NCBI RefSeq assembly: GCF_027744825.2 | Contig: NC_071334.1 | Location: 37,975,937-38,039,936 of the forward strand | Source: Synchiropus splendidus | Taxonomy: Eukaryota > Chordata > Actinopteri > Syngnathiformes > Callionymidae | Reading direction: 5' to 3' | Length of the DNA stretch: 64,000 nt | The notes under the pieces: model-generated | The model's input: the letters and a program-made list of their open reading frames with translations, nothing else | Told to the model about the DNA's origin: nothing | Databases searched by the model: none | Shown here: positions 51,601 to 60,811 of the stretch, one piece after another | How positions within the stretch are numbered: position 1 is the stretch's first letter | How the letters are laid out: each line of letters opens with the position of its first letter | Program-made: the position numbers and the translations under genes

Positions 51601-53300
51601 ATGTGCAACTACTAGAAAGACCCTTTCTGCTATAGTGGGTGGTTAAAATTTCATGTTCTGAAGCGTCCCTGAGAAGTTATGGCACAATGCACAAAAACAC
51701 TTTTCAGCCTGAGATTAGGTGGGTTTCGGAACGCCAAACATAAAAGTGTTGATAACTATCGAAAAACACTTCAGACAGCTTAGATTTGACGTGCAACTAC
51801 TAGAAAGACCCTTTCTGCTATAGTGGGAGGTGAAAATTTCATGTTCTAAAGCTTCCCTGAGAAGTTATGGCACAATGCACAAAAACGTTTTTCAGCCTGA
51901 GATCAGGTGGGTTTCGGAACGCCAAAGATAACAGTGTTGATAACTTTCGACGAACACTTCAGACAGCTTAGATTTGATGTGCAACTACTAGAAAGACCCT
52001 GTCTGCTATAGTGGGAGGTTAAAATTTCATGTTCTGAAGCTTCCCTGAAAAGTTATGGCACAATGCGAAAAAACGCTTTTCAGCTTGAGATAAGGTGGGT
52101 TTCGTAACGCCAAACATAAAAGTGTTAATACGTTTCGAAAAACACTTCAGACAGCTTAGATTTGATGTGCAACTACTAGAAAGACCCTTTCTGCTATAGT
52201 GTGAGGTTAAAATTTCATGTTCTGAAGCTTCCCTGAAAAGTTATGGCACAATGCACAAAAACGCTTTTCAGCCTGAGACATCGTGGGTTTCAGAACGCCA
52301 AACATAAAAGTGTTGATAAATTTCGAAAAACACTTCAGACAGCTTAGATTTGATGTGCAACTACTAGAAAGACCCTTTCTGCTATAATGGGAGGTTAAAA
52401 TTTCATGTTCAGAAGCTTCCCTGAAAAGTTATGGCACAATGCACAAAAACGCTTTTCAGCCTGAGATAAGGTGGGTTTCGGAACGCCAAACATAAAAGTG
52501 TTGATAACTTTCGAAAAACACTTCAGACAGCTTAGATTACATGTACAACTACTAGAAAGACCCTTTCTGATGTAATGGGAGGTTAAAATTCATATTCTGA
52601 AGCTTCCCTGAGGTTTTATGGCACAATGCACAAAAACGCTTTTCAGAATGAGATAAGGTGGGTTTCGGAACGCCAAACATAAAAGTGTTGATAACTTTCG
52701 AAAAACTCTTCAGACAGCTTAGATTTGATGTGCAACTACTAGAAAGACCCTTTCTGCTATAATGGGTGGTTAAAATTTCATGTTCTGAAGCTTCCCTGAG
52801 AAGTTATGGCACAATGCTCAAAAACACTTTTCAGCCTGAGATAAGGTGGATTTCGGAATGCCAAACATAAAAGCGTTGATAACTTTCGAAAAACACTTCA
52901 GACAGCTTAGATTTGATGTGCAACTACTAGAAAGACCCTTTCTGCTATAGTGGGAGATGAAAATTTCATGTTCTGAAGCTTCCCTGAAAAGTTATGGCAC
53001 AATGCACAAAAACGCTTTTCAGCCTGAGATCAGGTGGGTTTCGGAACCCCAAACATAAAAGTGTTGATAACTTTCGAAAAACACTTCAGACAGCTTAGAT
53101 TTGATGTGCACCATCTAGAAAGACCCTTTCTGCTATAGTGGGAGGTTAAAATTTCATGTTCTGAAGCTTCCCTGAAAAGTTATGGCACAATGCGTAAAAA
53201 CGCTTTTCAGCCTCAGATAAGGTGGGTTTCGGAACGCCAAACATAAAAGTGTTGATAACTTTCGAAAAACACTTCAGACAGCTTAGATTTGATGTGCAAC
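45610..53300 (+). repeat. 3.75-3.94 kb higher-order repeat with nested 1,127-bp 6-mers
   Basis: About 45.61-49.36 kb recurs as about 49.36-53.30 kb. The offset is 3,754 bp in the first half (CACAAAACGC at about 45,872/49,626 and 46,999/50,753) and 3,942 bp in the second half (GTTCTAAAGC near 47,904/51,846; GGAACCCCAAAC near 49,103/53,045). The second copy therefore gained one monomer, near 51.6 kb. Inside each copy a 1,127-bp unit is itself doubled: monomers at 46,086/47,213 and at 49,840/50,967. Order of events: the inner 6-mer duplicated first, then the whole block was copied. A short deletion, GTGTTAACTTTCG, is seen near 49,308 only. Confidence 0.88.
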
Positions 53301-53589
53301 TACTAGAAAGACCCTTTCTGCTATAGTGGGAGGTTAAAATTTCATGTTCTGAAGCTTCCCTGAAAAGTTATGGCACAATGCGTAAAAACGCTTTTCAGCC
53401 TAAGATAAGGTGGGTTTCGGAACACCAAACATAAAAGTGTTGATAACTTTCGAAAAACACTTCAGACAGCTTAGATTTGATGTGCAACTACTAGAAAGAC
53501 CCTTTCTGCTATTGTGGGAGTTCAAATTTTCATTTTCTGAAGCTTCACTGAGAAGTTATGGCACAATGTACAAAAACGCTTTTCAGCCT

Positions 53590-56500
53590 GAGATAAGGTG
53601 GGTTTCGGAACGCCAAACATAAAAGTGTTGATAACTTTCGAAAAACACTTCAGACAGCTTAGATTAGATGTACAACTACTAGAAAGACCCTTTCTGATTT
53701 AGTGGTAGGTTAAAATTCATGTTCTGAAGCTTCCCTGAGAAGTTATGGCACAATGCACAAAAACGCTTTTCAGAATGAGATAAGGTGGGTTTCGGAACGC
53801 CAAACATAAAAGTGTTGATAACTTTCGAAAAACAATTCAGACAGCTTAGATTTGATGTGCAACTACTAGACAGACCCTTTCTGCTGTAGTGGGAGGTTAA
53901 AATTTAATGTTCTGATGCTTCCCTGAGAAGTTATGGGACAATGTACAAAAAAGCTTTTCAGCCTGAGATAAGGTGGGTTTCGGAACGCCAAACATAAAAG
54001 TGTTGATAACTTTCGAAAAACACTTCAGACAGCTTAGATTAGATGTACAACTACTAGAAAGACCCTTTCTGATGTAGTGGGAGGTTAAAATGTCATGTTC
54101 TGAAGCTTCCCTGAGAAGTTATGGCATAATGCGTAAAAACGCTTTTCAGCCTGAGATAAGGTGGGTTTCGGAACGCCAAACATAAAAGTGTTAATAACTT
54201 TCGAAAAACACTTCAGACAGCTTAGATTTGATGTGCAACTACTAGAAAGACCCTTTCTGCTATAGTGGGTGGTTAAAATTTCATGTTCTGAAGCTTCCCT
54301 GAGAAGTTATGGCACAATGCTCAAAAACACTTTTCAGCCTGAGATAAGGTGGATTTCGGAATGCCAAACATAAAAGCGTTGATAACTTTCGAAAAACACT
54401 TCAGACAGCTTAGATTTGATGTGCAACTACTAGAAAGACCCTTTCTGCTATAGTGGGAGGTTAAAATTTCATGTTCTGAAGCTTCCCTGAAAAGTTATGG
54501 CACAATGCACAAAAACGCTTTTCAGCCTGAGATCAGGTGGGTTTCGGAACCCCAAACATAAAAGTGTTGATAACTTTCGAAAAACACTTCAGACAGCTTA
54601 GATTTGATGTGCAACTTCTAGAAAGACCCTTTCTGCTATAGTGGGAGGTTAAAATTTCATGTTCTGAAGCTTCCCTGAAAAGTTATGGCACAATGCGTAA
54701 AAACGCTTTTCAGCCTCAGATAAGGTGGGTTTCGGAACGCCAAACATAAAAGTGTTGATAACTTTCGAAAAACACTTCAGACAGCTTAGATTTGATGTGC
54801 AACTACTAGAAAGACCCTTTCTGCTATAGTGGGAGGTTAAAATTTCATGTTCTGAAGCTTCCCTGAAAAGTTATGGCACAATGCACAAAAACGCTTTTCA
54901 GCCTGAGTAAGGTGGGTTTCGGAACGCCAAACATAAAAGTGTTGATAACTTTCGAAAAACACTTCAGACAGCTTAGATTAGATGTACAACTACTAGAAAG
55001 ACCCTTTCTGATGTAGTGGGAGGTTAAAATGTCATGTTCTGAAGCTTCCCTGAGAAGTTATGGCACAATGCGTAAAAACGCTTTTCAGCCTGAGATAAGG
55101 TGGGTTTCGTAACGCCAAACATAAAAGTGTTAATAACTTTCGAAAAACACTTCAGACAGCTTAGATTTGATGTGCAACTACTAGAAAGACCCTTTCTGCT
55201 ATAGTGGGTGGTTAAAATTTCATGTTCTGAAGCTTCCCTGAGAAGTTATGGCACAATGCTCAAAAACACTTTTCAGCCTGAGATAAGGTGGATTTCGGAA
55301 TGCCAAACATAAAAGCGTTGATAACTTTTGAAAAACACTTCAGACAGCTTAGATTTGATGTGCAACTACTAGAAAGACCCTTTCTGCGTTAGTGGGAGGT
55401 TAAAATTTCATGTTCTGAAGCTTCCCTGAAAAGTTATGGCACAATGCACAAAAACGCTTTTCAGCCTGAGATCAGGTGGGTTTCGGAACCCCAAACATAA
55501 AAGTGTTGATAACTTTCGAAAAACACTTCAGACAGCTTAGATTTGATGTGCAACTTCTAGAAAGACCCTTTCTGCTATAGTGGGAGGTTAAAATTTCATG
55601 TTCTGAAGCTTCCCTGAAAAGTTATGGCACAATGCGTAAAAACGCTTTTCAGCCTCAGATAAGGTGGGTTTCGGAACGCCAAACATAAAAGTGTTGATAA
55701 CTTTCGAAAAACACTTCAGACAGCTTAGATTTGATGTGCAACTACTAGAAAGACCCTTTCTGCTATAGTGGGAGGTTAAAATTTCATGTTCTGAAGCTTC
55801 CCTGAAAAGTTATGGCACAATGCACAAAAACGCTTTTCAGCCTGAGTAAGGTGGGTTTCGGAACGCCAAACATAAAAGTGTTGATAACTTTCGAAAAACA
55901 CTTCAGACAGCTTAGATTAGATGTACAACTACTAGAAAGACCCTTTCTGATTTAGTGGTAGGTTAAAATTCATGTTCTGAAGCTTCCCTGAGAAGTTATG
56001 GCACAATGCACAAAAACGCTTTTCAGAATGAGATAAGGTGGGTTTCGGAACGCCAAACATAAAAGTGTTGATAACTTTCGAAAAACAATTCAGACAGCTT
56101 AGATTTGATGTGCAACTACTAGACAGACCCTTTCTGCTGTAGTGGGAGGTTAAAATTTAATGTTCTGATGCTTCCCTGAGAAGTTATGGGACAATGTACA
56201 AAAAAGCTTTTCAGCCTGAGATAAGGTGGGTTTCGGAACGCCAAACATAAAAGTGTTGATAACTTTCGAAAAACACTTCAGACAGCTTAGATTAGATGTA
56301 CAACTACTAGAAAGACCCTTTCTGATGTAGTGGGAGGTTAAAATGTCATGTTCTGAAGCTTCCCTGAGAAGTTATGGCATAATGCGTAAAAACGCTTTTC
56401 AGCCTGAGATAAGGTGGGTTTCGGAACGCCAAACATAAAAGTGTTAATAACTTTCGAAAAACACTTCAGACAGCTTAGATTTGATGTGCAACTACTAGAA

Positions 56501-58095
56501 AGACCCTTTCTGCTATAGTGGGTGGTTAAAATTTCATGTTCTGAAGCTTCCCTGAGAAGTTATGGCACAATGCTCAAAAACACTTTTCAGCCTGAGATAA
56601 GGTGGATTTCGGAATGCCAAACATAAAAGCGTTGATAACTTTCGAAAAACACTTCAGACAGCTTAGATTTGATGTGCAACTACTAGAAAGACCCTTTCTG
56701 CTATAGTGGGAGGTTAAAATTTCATGTTCTGAAGCTTCCCTGAAACGTTATGGCACAATGCACAAAAACGCTTTTCAGCCTGAGATCAGGTGGGTTTCGG
56801 AACCCCAAACATAAAAGTGTTGATAACTTTCGAAAAACACTTCAGACAGCTTAGATTTGATGTGCAACTTCTAGAAAGACCCTTTCTGCTATAGTGGGAG
56901 GTTAAAATTTCATGTTCTGAAGCTTCCCTGAAAAGTTATGGCACAATGCGTAAAAACGCTTTTCAGCCTCAGATAAGGTGGGTTTCGGAACGCCAAACAT
57001 AAAAGTGTTGATAACTTTCGAAAAACACTTCAGACAGCTTAGATTTGATGTGCAACTACTAGAAAGACCCTTTCTGCTATAGTGGGAGGTTAAAATTTCA
57101 TGTTCTGAAGCTTCCCTGAAAAGTTATGGCACAATGCACAAAAACGCTTTTCAGCCTGAGTAAGGTGGGTTTCAGAACGCCAAACATAAAAGTGTTGATA
57201 ACTTTCGAAAAACACTTCAGACAGCTTAGATTAGATGTACAACTACTAGAAAGACCCTTTCTGATGTAGTGGGAGGTTAAAATGTCATGTTCTGAAGCTT
57301 CCCTGAGAAGTTATGGCACAATGCGTAAAAACGCTTTTCAGCCTGAGATAAGGTGGGTTTCGGAACGCCAAACATAAAAGTGTTAATAACTTTCGAAAAA
57401 CACTTCAGACAGCTTAGATTTGATGTGCAACTACTAGAAAGACCCTTTCTGCTATAGTGGGTGGTTAAAATTTCATGTTCTGAAGCTTCCCTGAGAAGTT
57501 ATGGCACAATGCTCAAAAACACTTTTCAGCCTGAGATAAGGTGGATTTCGGAATGCCAAACATAAAAGCGTTGATAACTTTTGAAAAACACTTCAGACAG
57601 CTTAGATTTGATGTGCAACTACTAGAAAGACCCTTTCTGCGTTAGTGGGAGGTTAAAATTTCATGTTCTGAAGCTTCCCTGAAAAGTTATGGCACAATGC
57701 ACAAAAACGCTTTTCAGCCTGAGATCAGGTGGGTTTCGGAACCCCAAACATAAAAGTGTTGATAACTTTCGAAAAACACTTCAGACAGCATAGATTTGAT
57801 GTGCAACTTCTAGAAAGACCCTTTCTGCTATAGTGGGAGGTTAAAATTTCATGTTCTGAAGCTTCCCTGAAAAGTTATGGCACAATGCGTAAAAACGCTT
57901 TTCAGCCTCAGATAAGGTGGGTTTCGGAACGCCAAACATAAAAGTGTTGATAACTTTCGAAAAACACTTCAGACAGCTTAGATTTGATGTGCAACTACTA
58001 GAAAGACCCTTTCTGCTATAGTGGGAGGTTAAAATTTCATGTTCTGAAGCTTCCCTGAAAAGTTATGGCACAATGCACAAAAACGCTTTTCAGCC
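53590..58095 (+). repeat. 2,253-bp higher-order repeat with nested 939-bp 5-mers (12-mer)
   Basis: Two copies, about 53.59-55.84 and 55.84-58.09 kb, are 2,253 bp apart: TTTAGTGGTA at 53,698/55,951, TCTGATGCTT at 53,911/56,164 and GATGTAG at 54,071/56,324. Each copy holds an inner 5-monomer repeat of 939 bp (GATGTAG at 54,071/55,010 and 56,324/57,263; GCCTGAGTAAGG at 54,901/55,840 and 57,154/58,093). The GAGTAAGG deletion of two bases marks the end of each inner unit. Near-identity, including AAAAAAGC and GGGACAATG, implies a recent event. Confidence 0.88.
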
Positions 58096-58993
58096 TGAGT
58101 AAGGTGGGTTTCGGAACGCCAAACATAAAAGTGTTGATAACTTTCGAAAAACACTTCAGACAGCTTAGATTTGATGTGGAACTACTAGAAAGACCCTTTC
58201 TGCTATAGTGGGAGGTTAAAATTTCATGTTCTGAAGCTTCCCTGAAAAGTTATGGCACAATGCGTAAAAACGCTTTTCAGCCTAAGATAAGGTGGGTTTC
58301 GGAACGCCAAACATAAAAGTGTTGATAACTTTCGAAAAACACTTCAGACAGCTTAGATTTGATATGCAACTACTAGAAAGAACCTTTCTGCTATAGTGCG
58401 AGGTTAAAATTTCATGTTCTGAAGCTTCCCTGAGAATTGTGGTACAATGCACAAAAACGCTTTTCAGCCTGAGATAAGCTGGGTTTCGGAACGCCAAACA
58501 TAAAAGTGTTGATAACTTTCGAAAAACACTTCAGACAGCTTAGATTTGATGTGCAACTACTAGAAAGACCCTTTCTGCTATAGTGGGAGGTTAAAATTTC
58601 ATGTTCTGAAGCTTCCCTGAAAAGTTATGGCACAATGCGTAAAAATGCTTTTCTGCCTGTGATAAGGTGGGTTTCGGAACGCCAAACATAAAAGTGTTAA
58701 TAAATTTCGTAAAACACTTCAGACAGCTTAGATTTGATGTGCAACTATTAGAAAGACCCTTTCTGCTATAGTGGGAGGTTAAAATTTCATGTTCTGAAGC
58801 TTCCCTGAGAAGTTATGGCACAATGCACAATAACGCTTTTCAGCCTGAGATAAGGTGGGTTTCGGAACGCCAAACATAAAAGTGTTTATAACTTTCGAAA
58901 AACAGTTCAGACAGCTTAGATTTGATGTGCAACTACTAGAAAGACCCTTTCTGCTATAGTGGGAGGTGAAAATTTGATGTTCTGAAGCTTCCC
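58096..58993 (+). repeat. Divergent edge monomers of the left array
   Basis: The last five or so monomers before the retroelement carry many changes not seen elsewhere: GATATGCAAC, AGAACCTTTC, GAGAATTGTGGTACAATG, TTCGTAAAACAC, CAACTATTAG, CACAATAACGC, GTGTTTATAAC, AACAGTTCAG and AATTTGATG. The array ends abruptly at monomer position 116, after GAAGCTTCCC, immediately before where CTGAAAAG would start. Array edges are known to be homogenised less often than centres, which fits this pattern. Confidence 0.75.
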
Positions 58994-59341
58994 AAACCAC
59001 TTGAGTCCATCATGAGAAAACCGCTTGCAGCAGCTCCTCCCAGATTACAGAGGATGATTCTTCAGCTCCAAAGGTTTGATTTCACCATTGTCCATGTACC
59101 AGGCAAGAATATCCCTCTAGCAGACACGCTCTCCAGGAAGCCGTTACCTGACGAAGACGACAGCCTAAGCAAAGGCATGGAAATGCAAATACGCACCGTT
59201 GTTCACAACTTACCTGTCAGTGATGCCAAGCTCAAACAAATCACAGCAGAGACCATGAATGATCCACAACTCATGCTCCTGAGAAAGACGATCAAATCAG
59301 GTTGGCAGAAAGAGAAGAGAATGTGCCCTCAATGTATCGCA
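58994..59341 (+). pseudogene. RNase H C-terminal fragment and RNase H-integrase linker
   Basis: The reading starts KPLESIM at 58,994, the sequence that follows the Thr-Asp-His motif of gypsy RNase H; that motif itself is lost. Next comes PPRLQRM, then the region FTIVHVPGKNIPLADTLSRK. The Asp of ADTLSR (codon 59,123-59,125) corresponds to the last catalytic aspartate of RNase H. The following 65-70 residues (about 59,150-59,340) are a linker typical of pol between RNase H and integrase. The ATG at 59,012 is internal, not a true start. The frame ends by frameshift and reaches TGA at 59,357-59,359. Confidence 0.88.
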
Positions 59342-59590
59342 GTGGAACTACCGCGATGAAATTTCAGAGATGAACAACATCCTCTTCAAGGGTGAGAAAA
59401 TCATTATCCCCTCATTGCCGCGCAAAGAAATGCTGTCACGAGTGCACACAGGCCACTTAGGGATAGAAAAGTGTAAGCAGAGAGCCCGTGACATTATATT
59501 CTGGCCAGGCATGAACAAACAAATTGAAGAGATTGTTGGGATGTGCCATGTCTGCCTGACCCACAGGCCCTCTAACACAAAGGAGCCCAT
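59340..59590 (+). pseudogene. Integrase N-terminal zinc-binding domain
   Basis: An HHCC-type domain is visible, with His codons at 59,445 and 59,454 and Cys codons at 59,544 and 59,553 (spacing H-x2-H-x29-C-x2-C). The segments HTGHLGIEKCKQRARD, FWPGMNK and CHVCLTHR are typical of gypsy integrases. In this family the domain binds zinc and helps integrase multimerise on the LTR ends. No lesion falls inside this part. The ATG at 59,370 is in frame but internal to the domain, so it is not a real start. Confidence 0.9.
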
Positions 59591-60017
59591 GATCAACCAC
59601 AGAATTCCAGACAGACCATGGCAGACTGTTGCAACAGATCTCTTCACCTGGAACAATGAAAACTTCATTGTCACTGTAGACTATTACAGTAGATACTTTG
59701 AACTTGAGAAGCTGCGTAGCACAACTGCCACTGCTGTAATACACAAACTTTAAGCTGCCTTTGCAAGACATGGAGTGCCAGAGACTGTCATCAGAGACAA
59801 CGGTCCTCAATTTGCTAGTCAAGAGTTCAAAGTGTTCGCCAACACATGGGAGTTCACTCACACAACAACAAGCCCACATTATCCCCAGAGCAATGGACTT
59901 GCAGAGAAGGCAGTTCACATCGCAAAGTCGCTCATGGAAAAGGCTAAAATGGATGACAGAGATCCATACTTGGGTTTGCTTGAATATCGGAATACTCCTG
60001 TTGACAATTTCAGATAA
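59591..60017 (+). pseudogene. Integrase catalytic core (D,D35E), interrupted by two stops
   Basis: The retroviral-type rve core is present. The first catalytic Asp is at 59,637-59,639 (VATDLF), the second at 59,796-59,798 (VIRDNGPQF), and the Glu at 59,904-59,906 (SNGLAEKAV). The spacing between the second Asp and the Glu is exactly 35 residues, as in active integrases and retroviral relatives. The first two Asp codons are 52 residues apart, counting the stop codon at 59,751-59,753 in between. The second stop, 60,015-60,017, closes the segment after LLEYRNTPVDNF. Conservation of all three acidic residues suggests the element died fairly recently by nonsense mutation. Confidence 0.92.
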
Positions 60018-60494
60018 CCAGCCCAGTTACTGATGAGTCGTCGTCTGCGCTCTATTCTGCCCACCACACATCAGCAGCTGCAGCCTAAGGTTGTTCACCA
60101 AGAAGATGTACATGCCAGGAGATTTCATCAGCAAAAACGGCAGAAGAAGTATTACGACTATTCTGCCAGGCCGATGGTACCACTACATGCAGGACAAACA
60201 ATCCGTCTTCAGGAACATGACCGTTGGGAACCAGCAGTTGTCATCAGACCAGCTGACACGAACAGGTCATACCATGTCCGTACACATGTTGGCCGTGAGT
60301 ATAGGCGTAACAGACGTCACCTCCTTAATACACAGGAAACACCAAGTGCTCAGACCACTTACTGTCCTGTTGATGAAGCCACAACACCAACCCCAACTGC
60401 CACGCCAGTTGAAGATGACACCACACCTTTCCGTGGCAACCAACGAACAAGCTATGGACGAGAAGTGAAGCCCAGAGTTATTCTAGATTTATAA
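60018..60494 (+). pseudogene. Integrase C-terminal domain and pol tail
   Basis: In frame with the core, this begins PAQLLMSRRLRSILPT, then a basic stretch (HARRFHQQKRQKKYYD). A small beta-type domain follows, with a conserved Trp at 60,225 (RWEPAVVIRP), SYHV and EYRRNRRHL near 60,297-60,323. The last 50 residues are rich in Thr and Pro and finish KPRVILDL before TAA. This is the gypsy integrase C-terminal DNA-binding region. No chromodomain and no env gene follow. The ATG at 60,033 lies within the conserved motif and is not a start. Confidence 0.88.
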
Positions 60495-60596
60495 AAAATA
60501 TGATGCAAGTTCAATTTGTCCTGAAGTTGCAGTTTAAATGTTGAGTTTCGAAAGGTCAAGGTTTGTTTCAGTTAACAAAGTTGGTATCAATAAAAG

Positions 60597-60604
60597 TATA
60601 AATG
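60597..60604 (+). promoter_or_regulatory. Candidate LTR TATA box
   Basis: TATAAATG fits the TATA-box consensus. It lies about 30 bp upstream of the hairpin in the putative LTR and about 210 bp upstream of ATTAAA, a plausible promoter to poly(A) spacing for a short LTR. Activity cannot be judged from sequence. Confidence 0.35.
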
Positions 60605-60629
60605 CCTGTTCATGCTGATCTCGACAGAG

Positions 60630-60676
60630 AATACTAGACCTGTGAAATAGGTCTAGTATTTGACCTAGGTCTAGTA
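60630..60676 (+). repeat. 12-bp perfect inverted repeat plus a third copy of its arm
   Basis: AATACTAGACCT (60,630-60,641) and AGGTCTAGTATT (60,649-60,660) form a perfect 12-bp stem with a 7-nt loop (GTGAAAT). AGGTCTAGTA occurs again at 60,667-60,676, embedded in ACCTAGGT and CTAGTACTAG, both palindromes. It could be an RNA structure at the start of the element transcript, a protein-binding dyad, or the ends of a tiny nested insertion. A following GGCGCC is the only other notable motif. Confidence 0.85.
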
Positions 60677-60805
60677 CTAGTGGCGCCATCTGTGATGTGT
60701 TTGTTGTGATTGACAGATGACGTACCTTGAATGGGTGTGATTAAAAAAGAATAGGATTCTGGGAAAAAGAAGGGCCAGTGAAGTTGATGAGCATGTTGCG
60801 CTGTT

Positions 60806-60811
60806 ATTAAA
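60806..60811 (+). terminator. Candidate polyadenylation signal of the LTR
   Basis: ATTAAA, the commonest variant of AATAAA, lies about 40 bp before the right edge of the element, in the position expected for the R region of an LTR. An earlier AATAAA at 60,589 lies upstream of the TATA-like box and is less well placed. Confidence 0.35.

Larger units (their letters stand above)
1..58993 (+). repeat. 188-bp satellite array, forward orientation (about 313 monomers)
   Basis: A single 188-bp unit repeats head to tail. The window opens at monomer position 137; the first full monomer starts at 53 and the array stops at monomer position 116 at 58,993. That span fits 313 units minus about 19 bases, so phase is held with only small indels. 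The monomer is about 39% GC, with one AAGCTT, one TTCGAA and four CpGs. Recurrent length variants are ACATAAAGTG (minus 1), GGGTTTTCGG (plus 1) and GAGTAAGG (minus 2). No monomer encodes a plausible protein: the usual unit has TAG in CTATAGTGGG and TAA in ACATAA. I do not recognise the family by name. Monomer length is in the range common for centromeric or pericentromeric satellites, but location cannot be read from sequence. Confidence 0.98.
58994..60494 (+). pseudogene. pol: gypsy-type pol remnant (RNase H end plus integrase), broken
   Basis: About 500 codons of pol are recognisable and end at a natural-looking TAA (60,492-60,494). Three lesions break the frame. A frameshift in about 59,321-59,341 moves the reading from the RNase H frame (ATG at 59,012) to the integrase frame, where WNYRDEIS begins near 59,343. 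A TAA stop lies at 59,751-59,753 inside the integrase core, and a second TAA at 60,015-60,017 lies just before PAQLLMSRR. All segments after the frameshift share one frame. There is no start: the left end is truncated at the satellite junction. Intact in life, this polyprotein would supply RNase H and integrase for retrotransposition; this copy cannot make either as a full protein. Confidence 0.9.

Noticed and set aside
2503..58000. Dozens of 60- to 120-codon open frames in the satellite on both strands
   Set aside because: They repeat with the monomer, start at GTG or ATG by chance and end at the same ACATAA each time. They exist only where variants remove a TAG or shift the phase. No domain, signal or start context supports coding.
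59348..59918. Minus-strand open frames of 108 and 153 codons across the integrase
   Set aside because: They lie opposite the recognisable integrase frame, show no motif, and are antisense shadows.
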